Below are positions 1 through 12,900 of a stretch of DNA of 64,000 nucleotides, piece by piece (the first letter of the stretch is position 1; every line of letters begins with the position of its first letter). The notes under the pieces were generated by a model. That model did not search any database. It was not told the origin of the DNA and saw nothing but the letters and a program-made list of their open reading frames with translations. Made by a program: the position numbers and the translations under genes. This DNA is from Owenia fusiformis (lineage: Eukaryota > Annelida > Polychaeta > Sabellida > Oweniidae), in NCBI GenBank assembly GCA_903813345.2, contig CAIIXF020000007.1, forward strand, positions 10,915,730 to 10,979,729. Reading direction: 5' to 3'.

Positions 1-294
1 AGACTAAGTTCACACCAGTTGCATATTGAGACTGGGAGGCATTGTAAACCTGCCCCTAAACCTCTAAATGAGAGAAAATGTTCAACATGTAATTCTATTG
101 AAGATGAAGAACACTTTCTCACAAGATGTAAAAAATATGTAACTCTTAGAGAATGTTTGTTTTCGAAATTAAAAGAAATTATTCCAAGTTTTGATTGTGA
201 TGACCCAGATATTTTTAAAAGGTTAATGGCTACTGAACACTTGAATGTTCAATTATACATTGGAAAATTTATATATCATGGATTCAAAATTTAA
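1..294 (+). pseudogene. 3' end of a non-LTR retrotransposon (LINE) ORF2
   Basis: The frame is open from base 1 to the stop at 292-294 and runs in from outside the window. The peptide begins RLSSHQLHIETGRH and continues with a CxxC-type motif (RKCSTCNSIEDEEHFLTRC). That is the conserved tail after the reverse-transcriptase domain in CR1/L2-type LINE ORF2 proteins (GRY, CxxC, then a DEEHF-like motif and H/C). The rest of the element lies upstream, so its activity cannot be judged. It is not part of talin. Confidence 0.75.
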
Positions 295-430
295 GTGTAT
301 ATGTTTAATAGTGTGCATCACACTGTATAATAATTATTATTTGTAGTTAGAATAGTTGTAGTCGTAGTTTGTAGTGTTTTAGTGACTAATGTATCATGTT
401 ACTGATATAAATTGTCAATAAAAGATATAA
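295..430 (+). mobile_element. Probable 3' UTR and tail of the LINE
   Basis: An AT-rich stretch follows the ORF2 stop and ends in AATAAAAGATATAATAAAAA at about 418-437. This resembles the short A-rich or microsatellite tail of a LINE insertion. The downstream boundary is not sharply defined and no target-site duplication can be checked, because the 5' end is outside the window. Confidence 0.45.
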
Positions 431-2170
431 TAAAAAATGGGCCACTTCAATGTTTAAGCATATCAAAATATATTTTGAAACATTAGTGATGTCACTAAGG
501 TAACAAAAATTTTTTGATGTCAATCTTTTCTAAATATGCCAGACTTTCATAAAAAAACAATGTTGATTGTCTAACCAGGTTAAAAGGAAGAATAAATTAT
601 GTTTTAGATATCATTGTACCATTGGTTTCTATGAGAACTATAATTTTGAAATGCATTTTTCTCAGAACCATTTTCATGCACTGATAAGTTCATTTCTCGC
701 TTGTTTATCAACCGATTTTCTTAATTTTTTCGGCAAAAAACATGGGAGGATGAATGCTATGCATTGGTATGAATTGTGGCTAATTAGAAGATATAAGTGA
801 CCTCTAAAAGTTGGTTTTAAATAAATTCACAAATTTTGGAACAAAAAGTCTATCAAAAACCACTTTTTGAAATTTAAAAAAAAAGTTTCACATATCACAC
901 TTTGATAACAATGGGTAAGACTACAATATAAGCCAAAGTGGTTTAAACTTTACATGGGGCCTTTAAGGATTGAATTAAGTACTTAATAGATGTGATATAT
1001 GTGCAATATATTGCTAATTTAGTATTTTTGTGTTTAATATTGTGGACACCATTGGTAAATGTAAGAGGATATTATCATGAAATTACCAGTGGATTGAATT
1101 TGCGGATTTTGCATGATATTGACTTCAATTCTTCCTCTGGGATTGACCAAAAGTGCATGTTCTTATTCTGACTTAATGTGTTCACTGATATATTTGACGT
1201 AGGAGTCAATCAGTATCTCAAAAGTGGGTCTGAGTTTTTTTCTTTCAGTGCATTCAAGTTAGAGAGATGTGTACATATTTTGCATTAATTCAGAAGGTCA
1301 TATTGATCAGAAAAAATCATTGTAAGAATCATTAAAATAATTAAAGAAATCATTTTTGACATGAGGAAAATGATCTCATTTCACTTTCTTTGGCTTAGGA
1401 GTTCAAATGGCTTTCCAATTGAGGGTAAGATTGACCAGTACAAGTAGATAAGTCAGCATTTGAGGTAATTACATTTAGTTTCGATTTCTCTGAAGTCTGG
1501 TTGAGCTTTAATAGATATTCAATAGTCTAGAAAATTGTGCCAGAATCCACCGACAGACAGAAATATTTCGCACTGAGAAATAGCTTGGATTATTTATTGG
1601 CCGTTATTCCTGGTATGGCTCATTATTCAATGAAGCCTATAAAATAAAATGTTTTCTAGAAATAGCCATTCATGTTTCAAAAAATGCTTTACGGAGTAGC
1701 CATATATCTTAATTTACTCGTAAGTTAGTCTGTGTTTTAAGGCAGTCACTTAGTAAATGAAAGAAGCAATCAAATTAGTCAGTTATGTAATGAAGAAGTA
1801 AAAGGAAAACTGTGAAGTATGATTGTTTAATAGTGGCTGCTTTAACACTGCTACGAAGCTTGTTTTATCTATTTTAAGTGTTATTTTCTTCCTCATTTCA
1901 TACCTTGAGAATTCAAGATGAGTACCTGGGATATTTTTAACTGCATCTTACAGTTAAAGACCTATCAAAGTCATATAAAGTATAACCAGTATATAGACTA
2001 AGAACACCAAAATTGGTTCTTGATGACAAATTCCTTATAGAGAGGATTCATTGAAATATAGTTTAATGGAGCTTAATGGAACCTTTTAATCTAGATTTCA
2101 ATTTTTGTTTTTAATTTCAATAGTTTTTAACGTTCAGTTGTTAATAACCAAGATATTCCATGTGTTGCAG
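431..2170. other. Non-coding stretch: 5' intron sequence of talin
   Basis: AT-rich sequence with no exon I can recognise. Talin exons for the first about 78 residues (most of F0) were looked for here and not found, so this is most likely part of an intron whose upstream exon lies before the window. Confidence 0.5.
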
Positions 2171-5100
2171 GACTTATTGGAATACAAGAAGAAACACCGT
2201 ATCTTGAGAGTCAGAACACTCGATGGCATCGTCAAAACTTTACAAGTGGACGACAGTTTCACAGTATCACAACTCATGGTTCCTATATGCACACGATTGG
2301 GTAAGAATTTCAATATTTAATGACTGAAATTCAGATTTTATATCATATTTATAGAACACAATTTTGAGATTTAAGACATTGCAGTATATATTTTAAAGTC
2401 TACTTCACAGCCCCAAGGCATATCTTAATTTTAGGGGACCCCTTGATTCATTAGCCTATGTTTTCCAGGACTGCTTCAGCAGGGAAAACAGACTATTATT
2501 CTCACATAACTTGAAAAATTTTCTACTGAATTATGATTGCCTATTGGTTTATGGTTCTACAGAAGAGACATCAAATGTAATGATCAATAAAAACATTTTA
2601 TCAATCATCTCAAAGTTTTTGTTGTCATGGAAACTTGATCTACAAAGTACCGTAAGACTTGTCTCCTGAGACCTTAAGAGAATGTTGAACCTCTCACCCA
2701 ATTTCTTGATTTCTCAAATGTTTCACTTCATTCTCAAAAGAAAATCTCAACAATAGAACCATATTTATGACACATGAGTAGAATTTGCGTTTTAAAAGTT
2801 TTTATAGTTTGATATTTATATGTTGAACTTATACATACATTTTGAAATTGAGCATTTCAATGTTTGCAGTTATTTTACATTTCATTTACAAAATTGAAAA
2901 TTTGCTGTTATTTTACATCTCCTGTGAAAAACTCTTGATTAAAGATATGTTTCTCAGAACTTATTGATCAGCCTTGTACATTATGATATACTTGATCTTA
3001 TGTCTGGATGAAGATTCTTGTCTGAGTTTGTCTGTTGCAGTTCAGGGATGCCTATAATTCCCCTTGTAATGTTTCCGCCTATTGATGTGCTTGAGATTGC
3101 GATCATAGATGAGGAACATTGATAATCATTTCAATCATTTATACGCTTCAAATTAGTGGCTCCTCTGGGGAGGATAGTTCATACAATTGTGGCCCAGAAC
3201 GATCTATTTCTGTATATTACAAATATGATTAGTCAATTATGGCATTTTGATGGGTTATGTTACATTGTTTTATCTGGTAATGCAATAGTATTTATGTTCA
3301 TGCAATTCCCCGATTGTCCAATACAGATATTTCATACTTTGCTTTGTGTGAACTTTTTCTGTCCTGTCTTGGGTCTTTGGGCAATGTCCCCCCCCCCAAG
3401 ATGAAATTCTCATTTTCACAATTGTGAAAAAATGTGACATTTTAAGACTTTTCTCATTTTCAAGTAGATGGAAGTAGAGGGTTTCAAGCAGTGCTATTTC
3501 AGAATTCTCTAATGAGTACAATGTCTTCTTGCTTCAATGCTAGGGGTACCATGGGGTTTATATGGATCTAAAATAAAATGTACACTTAACACATTAGCCT
3601 ATACCAAAGCTGAGAATATTTATGAACTATATAAAGTCTAACAGTCTTTGACAGCTTAAGAAATAACCCTTGGCAATGTATGTAGATCTATGAATTTGTA
3701 CAATTACAACATTAACAAGTAATAATTTCTCGACTGTTTAGGGATCACAAACCATGATGAGTACTCACTTGTATATGATTTGCGTGATGAAGACAAGGAA
3801 AAAACACTGACGTTAAAACGTGACAAATCTCTGGCCAAAGATCAGAAGAAACTGGATGAGATGAAGAGGAAACTTCACACAGATGATGAATGTAAGTCTT
3901 TTAGTCATGAATATTTCATTTTGCAAGTTGTACAATTATTCAGGGACTTGTCCTGAACAAGGATTTGTAAATTTCGTATCCTAGCCAAAAAAACAAAAAA
4001 CCAAAAAAATCCTAGCCAAAAAAACCAATTTATTCTTTCATTCAAGACATTATTTTCAGAAAATGAGCTCTAGTTTAGGCAATACCTTTGAAAAAGAAAA
4101 TAACCAATGAAATGATTAGCTCTTCCAATATGAGCCATTTATTTGGGCAAAGAATTACTGCGATGACTAAATATCTCATTCTTTAGTAAGATTTTCGTCG
4201 AGTGTTATACATGATCACCGATGGCATTTATATCACCCAATAAAAATAATGTATTTGCCACCTATGAAAACCAGAGCTGCGAGATTCAACAAACAAAACA
4301 CAAATGTACAAAAACTAATTAAACTTTTGACATTATTCCTCTTGCTCATTTTATAGAGTCAATTATAGATTTTGAGCATTGAGAATCCCCTCAGGACCCG
4401 CTCTGTGTTTTACAGACAAGCTATGAAACATAGAAAAATGCAAGTTGAAACCATGTCGAGACTTCATTTCTTAAGTGCAATAATGATTCATCTTTTTCTC
4501 GCAGTCAATTTAACGGCGAGACCATATTCCATTTATGACGTTTTTAGCAATTGGATTTTGTCGTTCATTTGTTTTTGGTGCCGTACTAGCTATTAATTAA
4601 ATTAGATTCTTTGAACACGTATATATTTTATTTGACAACCACAATGTTCTCCAGTGAACCAGAAAATTGTTTGATAGTATCAGAATGTAAGGAGATGCTC
4701 AATCAATTGATATTAAACCTAACTCTTGATTCCGAAATTACAACAGACTTCACTTGACTTTATGTGGCAGAATTAATTTCCTTTCAACAATTTTTTTGAT
4801 TGTTTGATGTGTGACCATCAAAAAACTATAGATTAATATATTATATATTGATATAATTTATTAAAATATTTCATTTGGAAAAAAAGCTGTTTTGCAAATC
4901 AATTGTTTTTTGGCTCATGTGATATAGACAATATAGGAAAAAGAATTAATTGATGTATGACATTAGGGGACCTTCTGAAATTAGTTTTTGAAAAAATTAA
5001 CTTTTTAAATTGCCCCAATTTGAATCATTTGAGGATGATTAATACATTTTTAACACCAGTCGTATACTTAAGGATAATGCAATAACATGATATATGATTG

Positions 5101-6963
5101 CACCTTCAAGTTTATATTGTTTGGCATCTATTGATTATATCAGTATTAGCAAAATAGAAAGTCAGTCTGAAACATGTACAGTAAAACCTGTGTTAGTGAA
5201 ACTCCTTTGGTACCTCAAAAAATGTTCCATGAAGGGTGTTCCATTAACTGAGGTTGATTTTACATGAAGTTCCTAACTGGTCCACTTATTGCGGTGTTCC
5301 GCTTCCAGAGGTGTTCCTTTTTACAGGTTTTGCTGGGATTTCACATGCATTTCCAACTTGTTAAAAGGATATCCCTAAAACTTTATAATATCACATGCGT
5401 ACCATTTAATAACTGCTTTTTACTTTCAGTGAACTGGTTAGACCATTCTAAGACTTTACGTCAACAGGGAATAGATGAAAATGAAACATTGCTTCTGCGA
5501 CGGAAGTTTTTCTTCTCAGATCAAAACGTGGATGCCCGGGACCCTGTGCAATTGAATCTTTTATATGTTCAGGTGAGATACATGAAACTAATCTGAGAAC
5601 AGTATAATTACGAGGTATTTAGGATGCAAATGAAACATTTTAGAATCAATAATTAGAAAAGAAATGAAATATTATGACTTGGTATTGCCTTGTTATATGC
5701 AGTCTGTATATATAGTATATTTTATAGTTGAAGTGATGCATTAAGCCCTTTATGCCATCTCCATAAAAGATACATCATATGTTGGAGTAGAAAAATGATG
5801 GAGATAGTAAGGCAGGGAGTGTAAAGGCAAGTGTCCCTCAGGGACTAGATCATCCTCTGACAGCAGGGCTCCAAGATTCAGAATATCTTCTTTCTCTTTG
5901 AGGAACAAGTTCTGTAGCCCTGTGTTAGGAGAATTAGTTTAGATGAAATACATGTTTATTTACTGGATTCTTCTGTTGTATTATAGATGAGAGATGCAAT
6001 CATAAATGGAGCCCACCCTGTCACCCAGGATGAAGCTATTCAATTTGCAGGCTTCATGTGCCAAATACAGTATGGAGACCACGTGGACCACAAACACAAA
6101 CCTGGGTTTCTTGAGTAAGACTTTCATATTAATTTGATTCTAAACTTCAAGCAAGGAGAGGGTCAAAATTTAATGCATAAGTAGAGGGGATCCAGACCCT
6201 TATTCATGGGGTCTAGTTAATTGCCATTTGTACAAGATTTTTTCCAATATACTTAAACCCACTTTGAACTCAGTCATGCCAGAAATAATGCTGGATAGGA
6301 GTTGAAGAAGAGATATAACCTATCATTGTTCAAACTCATCATTTCCTTACTTCTATTTCAAATAAATGCATGCAGAATAGTGATGTTGAAATTGTTAATT
6401 TATATTGCCTAACTTTGCATTTGTACAGTTTTCTGTAATGAGTTTATTACTTTTTAGGTTGAAAGAATTCCTCCCCAAAGAATATGTAAAAGTGAAGAGC
6501 ATCGAGAAGAAAATATTTGGGGTGAGTTTTAAATTTCCATATATTATCATAAAAGACAAGATTGTCAAAAAGCAAGTGATAAAGATTGATGAATGAAAGT
6601 ATATTAGAGATGACCATGCTGAATACATGAACTTATTGAGGAGAAATACTGATTTGATACAGTATTGAAAACAGGAATTCTGGATTTCGCAGATTCGCTC
6701 ATTCATTTAAAAAATCATAATTTGGCCACACGAAAAGACTGAACAAAGCTACTATCTGCCATAATGCAAATTCAACAATCTTACCATTGTCCCCTTTGTA
6801 AAATATACTCATTCATATAAATGTCGAAGTATCATTACATTTCTTAACTGTTTTTCAGGAACATCGTAAACTAGTTGGAATGCAAGACATTGATGCCAAA
6901 GTGAAGTATACCCAACTGTGTAGGTCTTTGAAGACTTATGGTATCACATTCTTCCTTGTAAAG
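2171..6963 (+). CDS. TLN: Talin head: end of F0, F1 and F2 (six exons)
   Basis: The first visible exon enters in phase 0 with DLLEYKKKHRILRVRTLDG, the end of F0 running into F1. F1 follows over 3742-3891 (GITNHDEYSLV) and 5430-5572 (LLLRRKFFFSDQNVDARDP). F2 spans 5987-6114 (GAHPVTQDEAIQFAGFMCQI), 6458-6521 (ELKEFLPKEYVKVK) and 6859-6963 (SLKTYGITFFLVK). Phases at the borders are consistent: 2300 ends phase 1, 3891 phase 1, 5572 phase 0, 6114 phase 2, 6521 phase 0. In the family, F0-F1 binds Rap1 and acidic lipid, and F2 binds membrane lipid through a basic surface. The initiator exon is upstream of the window. Confidence 0.95.
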
Positions 6964-9900
6964 GTAAGTACTGTATATACAGCACTTATGTTTGAATGTA
7001 CTGATGTCAACCATGCAGTTATTATGTTAAGACAACTTGCTGGTTTTTGCAGAATGTCCGTGTTATTAGGGTGTGACCACGTTATTAGGGTATGACATAA
7101 ATATGGACCCAAAGACCATAGTCAGTCAGTTTCAATCCAGACTACTTGATATTTTCATCATTTATAGGAAAATAAATATGTGTCCTTGTTGAATTGATGA
7201 AGTTCCTTAAAACATTTTTAGCAAATGCATTTTAGCTTTTGCTTAAAATGTGCCTGTTCAACTATAGGAAGACCAGAAGGAAAACATGCCAATGAAAGTT
7301 TGATTTGATATTGTAGGAGAAAATGAAAGGGAAGAATAAGCTTGCACCTAGACTGCTGGGTATCACAAAAGATAGTGTAGTCAGAGTAGATGAAAAGACA
7401 AAAGAGGTAAGTTCTGCTGCAAATATATTAATTTTGCATTTTAGTCTATTTGAAGTTAACAAAATACTGTATCCATAATATCACTTGTGTAATTGTATAT
7501 AGCATTCACCATCTTTAAATATCAAGCCACAGAATATGTCTCATAAAGATGAAATAGAAAATAGAATTTCCTTCGGTGTCCATAGTGTATTTATTGTATT
7601 TATACTTTACTTTTTCAGATCATGAAGACTTGGAATTTAACTACAGTAAGGAGATGGGCTGCATCACCCAACAGTTTTACATTGGTAAGTAGACGGACTT
7701 CAGTAATTTTTCATAAATTTTTGAAATCTTAATTAAGTAGAATGTTTGATATCACAATAATAGAAGGCAGGGCTCTCACCAGGAAATATTTAGGGTGTGG
7801 TCCATACATCTTCAGCATAACTGTTGAATCGTGATAAATCATATTATGTTAAATTTTATCATTTTTACATGCTATTGTTGTATATTCAGTCAAGTTTAGA
7901 CTGGAAACAATCATGATTTGCCAGTAGGGTGTGGTGGGAGCTAAATAGAGTGTGGTGCTGCACCACAATCTAAAAGCCTGGCGAGAGCCTTGGTAGGATC
8001 ATTTTGACAGCTTTTGTAGAAGTTTTTGTGAGTAAATAATTTCATTTTTGTTTTACACTTAAGGATCTGGGTGACTACAGTGACAGCTATTACTCTGTCC
8101 AGACAGTGGAAGGAGAACAAATTGCACAACTGATTGCTGGATATATTGACATCATCATGAAGAGGGTCAGTCAAGTCAACACATTTATTCATAATTATTA
8201 CTATCCACCAATACGATAACAGAACATCATGTAGATATTTAAGATATCAAAACATGATGCTAGAATTATTTCCATTTCACATCAGTATTGTTTGCCAATT
8301 TTTAAGCATCAAAAATGACTTTCAATATATCATTTTAACATTAGTCCAAAACATGAATGAAGATGAATCCATATTTACTGCAATTTGATTATTTTCCCTC
8401 TGGAAAGGCCAACAGTTTATCAAGAAATTAATATTGCCCTCTAATCTGGAACAAAATTTCATATGACAGTAAACAACCCATTCAATGATAAGTAATAAGA
8501 AGCGTCACAAACTGGAACTGCATCTAGCACATATCTATATCATACAAAAATCCAAAGACATATTCCATATTCTTGTAAATTCCTGAAGTTGCAGTTTTTG
8601 AGTTGTTGATTTTTATTGTAGAAAAAGGCGAAGGACCACTTTGGTATAGAAGGGGATGAGGAGTCCACTATGTTAGAAGACAGTGTATCTCCTGCCAAGT
8701 AAGCTAACAAATAGCACCTTGCAATATATATCACGATAATACAAATAGAAATATCAAACTTCAAGAGTGTTCAGTTATTTGTTTTATATTTCTGTTGTGA
8801 TTCATTTCGTTGAATGTAATCTCATAACTTATTTATATTTATAATTTGATTGGTGTTACACTTAATCTGTGGACCAATCAAAGACATATCTTTGTGTTCT
8901 AAGGTATTAGTTTACTTACAAAAACTTTAACTATATTGTTGTCAAGTGTAATTATTTTGCTATTTTGTATTGACAGTCCATTTATGAATATTGCTATAAA
9001 TATTGTTAAAATGATCTTTGATTAAAAATATTGTGAGATTTGGTTCATGTCTAAAACTGATGTTCAATTGATTTCTGGATTTATGACCACAGGGCTGTCA
9101 TAATTCAAAACCTGAAACCACACCCAGTGAGTAATGGTGTTCACTAGTTGCTAGGTGTGGTACTAGTGTTCAGTGTTAAGTACTTAGGTGCCATCTCCTG
9201 TGTTTCATATAAAATTCTACATGTGTGCAAGTTTGTTCAGTGTTTGTCCGTGATATTAGAGCCTGTCAACTAAAGAGTGAGTGAAGCAATATTTGAAGTT
9301 TATATTTTTATCAATGAACTCTTTCCAAAAGGTTTGTTTCATTTTCACAGTGGGATAACATGTAGAATCTAATGTGAAACTTGAGAGATAGTGCCCCCTA
9401 GGGGTGCCCCAGCTGTAACGCATGGCCCACCATTGCATTGATGTTAGCACAATTAATGAATGCAGACAAATCATTTTCCTTTGTTGTTTGTTTGGTCATT
9501 GTTATATTTATATGTAATACATAAAACTAGTGCTTTAAATCGTACTAGTCATATCTTATTTACTACTGCACTGTAGCTTGAAAACTCACATCTAAGTTAT
9601 TACTGTAAAGATATATTTTGTCGATTCAGGTTTTAGTGGATTTTTTGTGATTATGTAACCTGTGCCAATAAAATAGAGATTTACAGTACTAATTAACTCC
9701 TAGAATGCCAAAGTGAAACATTTAGTCAAAACTTAGAAGTTTTCATCTTTCTGACATCCCAAAAAGTGCTTTTTGTGGAGTTCTCGATCTGATATTCCTG
9801 GCCATATTGTACTATATAATCTACATTGTCAGATTCTGGTATATGAGATCCAGTTATCTTCCATTGTATTTTGTAGGACAATATCACAAAGGATCATAGT

Positions 9901-12900
9901 ATTTTCTGATTGATAATTTCCTGTTTTTACAATGAGGCCTGGCTCATTTAGATAGCCCTGTGTTTCACTCTGGCATGAAACTGGGAGTTAACATGGTGTG
10001 GATATAACATGCTATGTTTGGTTCCCTGTGTTTACTGCACAGTGTGATTTATCATTCATTATAGGGCCACAATAATCCAACACCAGACGGCTAAAGTAGG
10101 TCATGCAAGTACAGGCTCAGTGGCTCTCCCGGCAGTTTTGCGTGCTGGTGACACGGGCCAGTCGGCCATGAGTACGGGAAGTATGCAGCGAGCCCAGCAC
10201 ATGCAGGTCACCAATCAGGCTCACAGTGCGCATGCTGCGCCTGGTGTAAGTGCATGATAGTGATGTATAGTAGTAGTAGTGTAGTTCTAACAAACCCAGT
10301 GGAAAATAGTTCAAATGATCTATTAATGAGAAAACACAAAGGGCAATATTATAGAACTCAAATCACAAAATAATCGCCAGCAAGTTATATCCATTCATAA
10401 CTGTCTTTCGACTCCTTTTTATGATACAAAATGATTTAACATTGCATTAAGTCCAGTATATCCTGCAGTCTCGTAATTGTCCTCGAATACAGTGTAGGGA
10501 GATCAGTGAATATAACCAGACTAGTTTATTAGTTACTAAATGGGATTATTATCATGTTTCTGTCCAGTTATACCTTCAAACAATTTTGAACTGTTTTAAC
10601 TTGGGTGAGTTCTTCATGTTAAAACTAGTTGAACTAGCAAATTGAAATGTAAAATGTAGAACTAAAATGGAGAACTCTGTAGAAAAGTTTGTGTTGATAT
10701 GAAAATATTCAGTTGTTTTAGCCTAATTTACTGTGTGTCCAATTTTATAAGTTTTGAAATTAATCATAAGTTACACAAGTGCATACATAAAAATGAACAT
10801 ATTGAAAATTAAGTTACAGAAAATGATCTGGTATTGATATTGTTAATCAAAATAAAAAGGTTTATCTCTAAAATGAGGAAGTTAGGAAGTTTTGAAGAAT
10901 AATGTATGCATTAGCAGACATTAAGTGAACACTTTAAGTACACCGAAAATTAATGGAGATCAAAGATGTTCTCTGCTGCTTTGTCATTTACATTTATTTT
11001 TGTCTGCCCATTGTTATATGAGCTGAGGCACAGAAATTTCAACCTTGTCACAATTATATATCAATTAATGACAATTAGCAATTAATGATAATTAGCAATG
11101 GAAATGAGTAGTGACTGACCTGGATTTTGAAACAACAGCAAATTGTTTGTTTTTAATTGAGTAAATATTTGGTTGAAATATCAGAAACTGAGATGAGACT
11201 GGTTTTCCTGACGTGGCTTGTCTCATATATTCATTATCTATGACAATATATCCTATGCCTGCATCTGCTTCAGGGAGCTAAGGGGGAGAAGCATGACCTT
11301 AACCAGCCCCAGAGAGCCCTATGGGGCACCATTGATGAGGGCCTCAGTGCCATGACTAATGTGGATGAGGAACTACAGAAGAAAGCAGATGTGCCTGACC
11401 TTGGCTCAGATCCTGTAAGTAAAGTGTTGCTTCTGGTACATGGTAAACAAATACCAAAACCAATAGTATATATATAATGAAAATAAATGAATACATGTAC
11501 AGTGCATACTGCTCCTTAATAAGCAGGATGAGGTAAGCTGCCATGTTGATTAATGATTACTATGCTCAATTCAACTTAGCATGCCTGTCATTTGGGAATG
11601 AGTGACAGTGATTGGCTCCATTCACATAGTATATTAGGGTGGATGTTGTCAAATAACTAAGAGTTCTAAGAGTACATTTGTCTTTACATGACATAGTTAA
11701 AGATAATGTGACCATATTTGTTCAATATATTTGTGGACCATCTCATAATAAGTATATTTCAAAATTTATTGTTACATTTTGATTTTATACAAAAGGTATC
11801 ATTTCAACATTTCATTATTTTGAGAGTATATCAAGATATTAGATATATGGTTCCTAAAAAAGAAAGAATGTTACTATTAAATTTAAGAGGCCCAAAACCA
11901 GTAATAAGTATATGGAATGTTTTTAAAGGAAATTTTATTCAAATCCCAACTCAATGCTGGGTGTGTAAGCCATAAGTAAGTCTCGAATAATATGAGGTAT
12001 ACAGGCTCTAATAAATGAGCCATAAAGATCTAAAAAAAATCCCCAATAGACCCTACCCCTCTTTATTAGAAATGATGAATGTAATAAGTTGGTCCCTGTT
12101 GTTCAGTTCATGTATAAGACCTTAAAGATCAAGGGTTAGCCACCATCTGTGGATATACATTACTTATGTTTGTGCTTCAAAGACTTTATGGCATTCCTCA
12201 TGTTGGATGCCATTTATTGGAGTGATAAAACATAGAGAGAACACCCATTCTATGAGTCACTCATAAGGAATGAGATCTGGGAACACAATATTTATTATTC
12301 ACAAAAGGATTTTTGGCAGGAAAGGAAATTGCAATTAGAATATCATTAAACTGAAGATTCCTGGGAGTATTATGTGCAACAGACAATCTGTCATATTTCA
12401 AGATTTATAAATTGTCAAAATGATTTGGTTTTATGAGGGGATCTGTTAAGAGTGGTGTAAGACTCTCTGTATTATCTAAAGCCCAGAAAGCATAAGGTTT
12501 ACTTCTTACTTTAACAGGCATCAAGAAAATGGAGGGAAAACACTATGGATGTTTCGAAGCAGAACGTTGGAGCTCAGCTATCGGCCATGAACGCTGCTAC
12601 AGCCCAGGTTGTGACCTTGACCTCTGGTGGAGATGACGACACCGACCATGCAGCTGTAGGATCAGCTGTACAGACTATGTGAGTGCAGCTGTGTTAGGTG
12701 TTATTCATTTCATGAACTGATATACCACCCACCTGCCCTTGTTAATGAAACAGACTTTTTGTAATAAAACATCAGTTCACTTATGATTTTACAATGAGTT
12801 TTTACCACCCATTCAAAAAATATTTAGAGTTAAACAGATGCAATGGCACCTGGTGAATGAATGAATGTTATTTTTGATAAGTTGGAATTACCAAATTTAA

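Noticed and set aside
431-2170. Search for the talin start exon(s) (first about 78 residues)
   Set aside because: No stretch resembling the F0 sequence with proper splice borders was seen; the exons are presumably upstream of the window.
9093-9126. Exon-like segment with acceptor and GTGAGT donor coding KAVIIQNLKPHP, similar to the next talin exon (KATIIQHQTAKV)
   Set aside because: Its end phase (0) does not fit the following talin exon, which needs phase 2; probably a vestige of exon duplication or coincidence.
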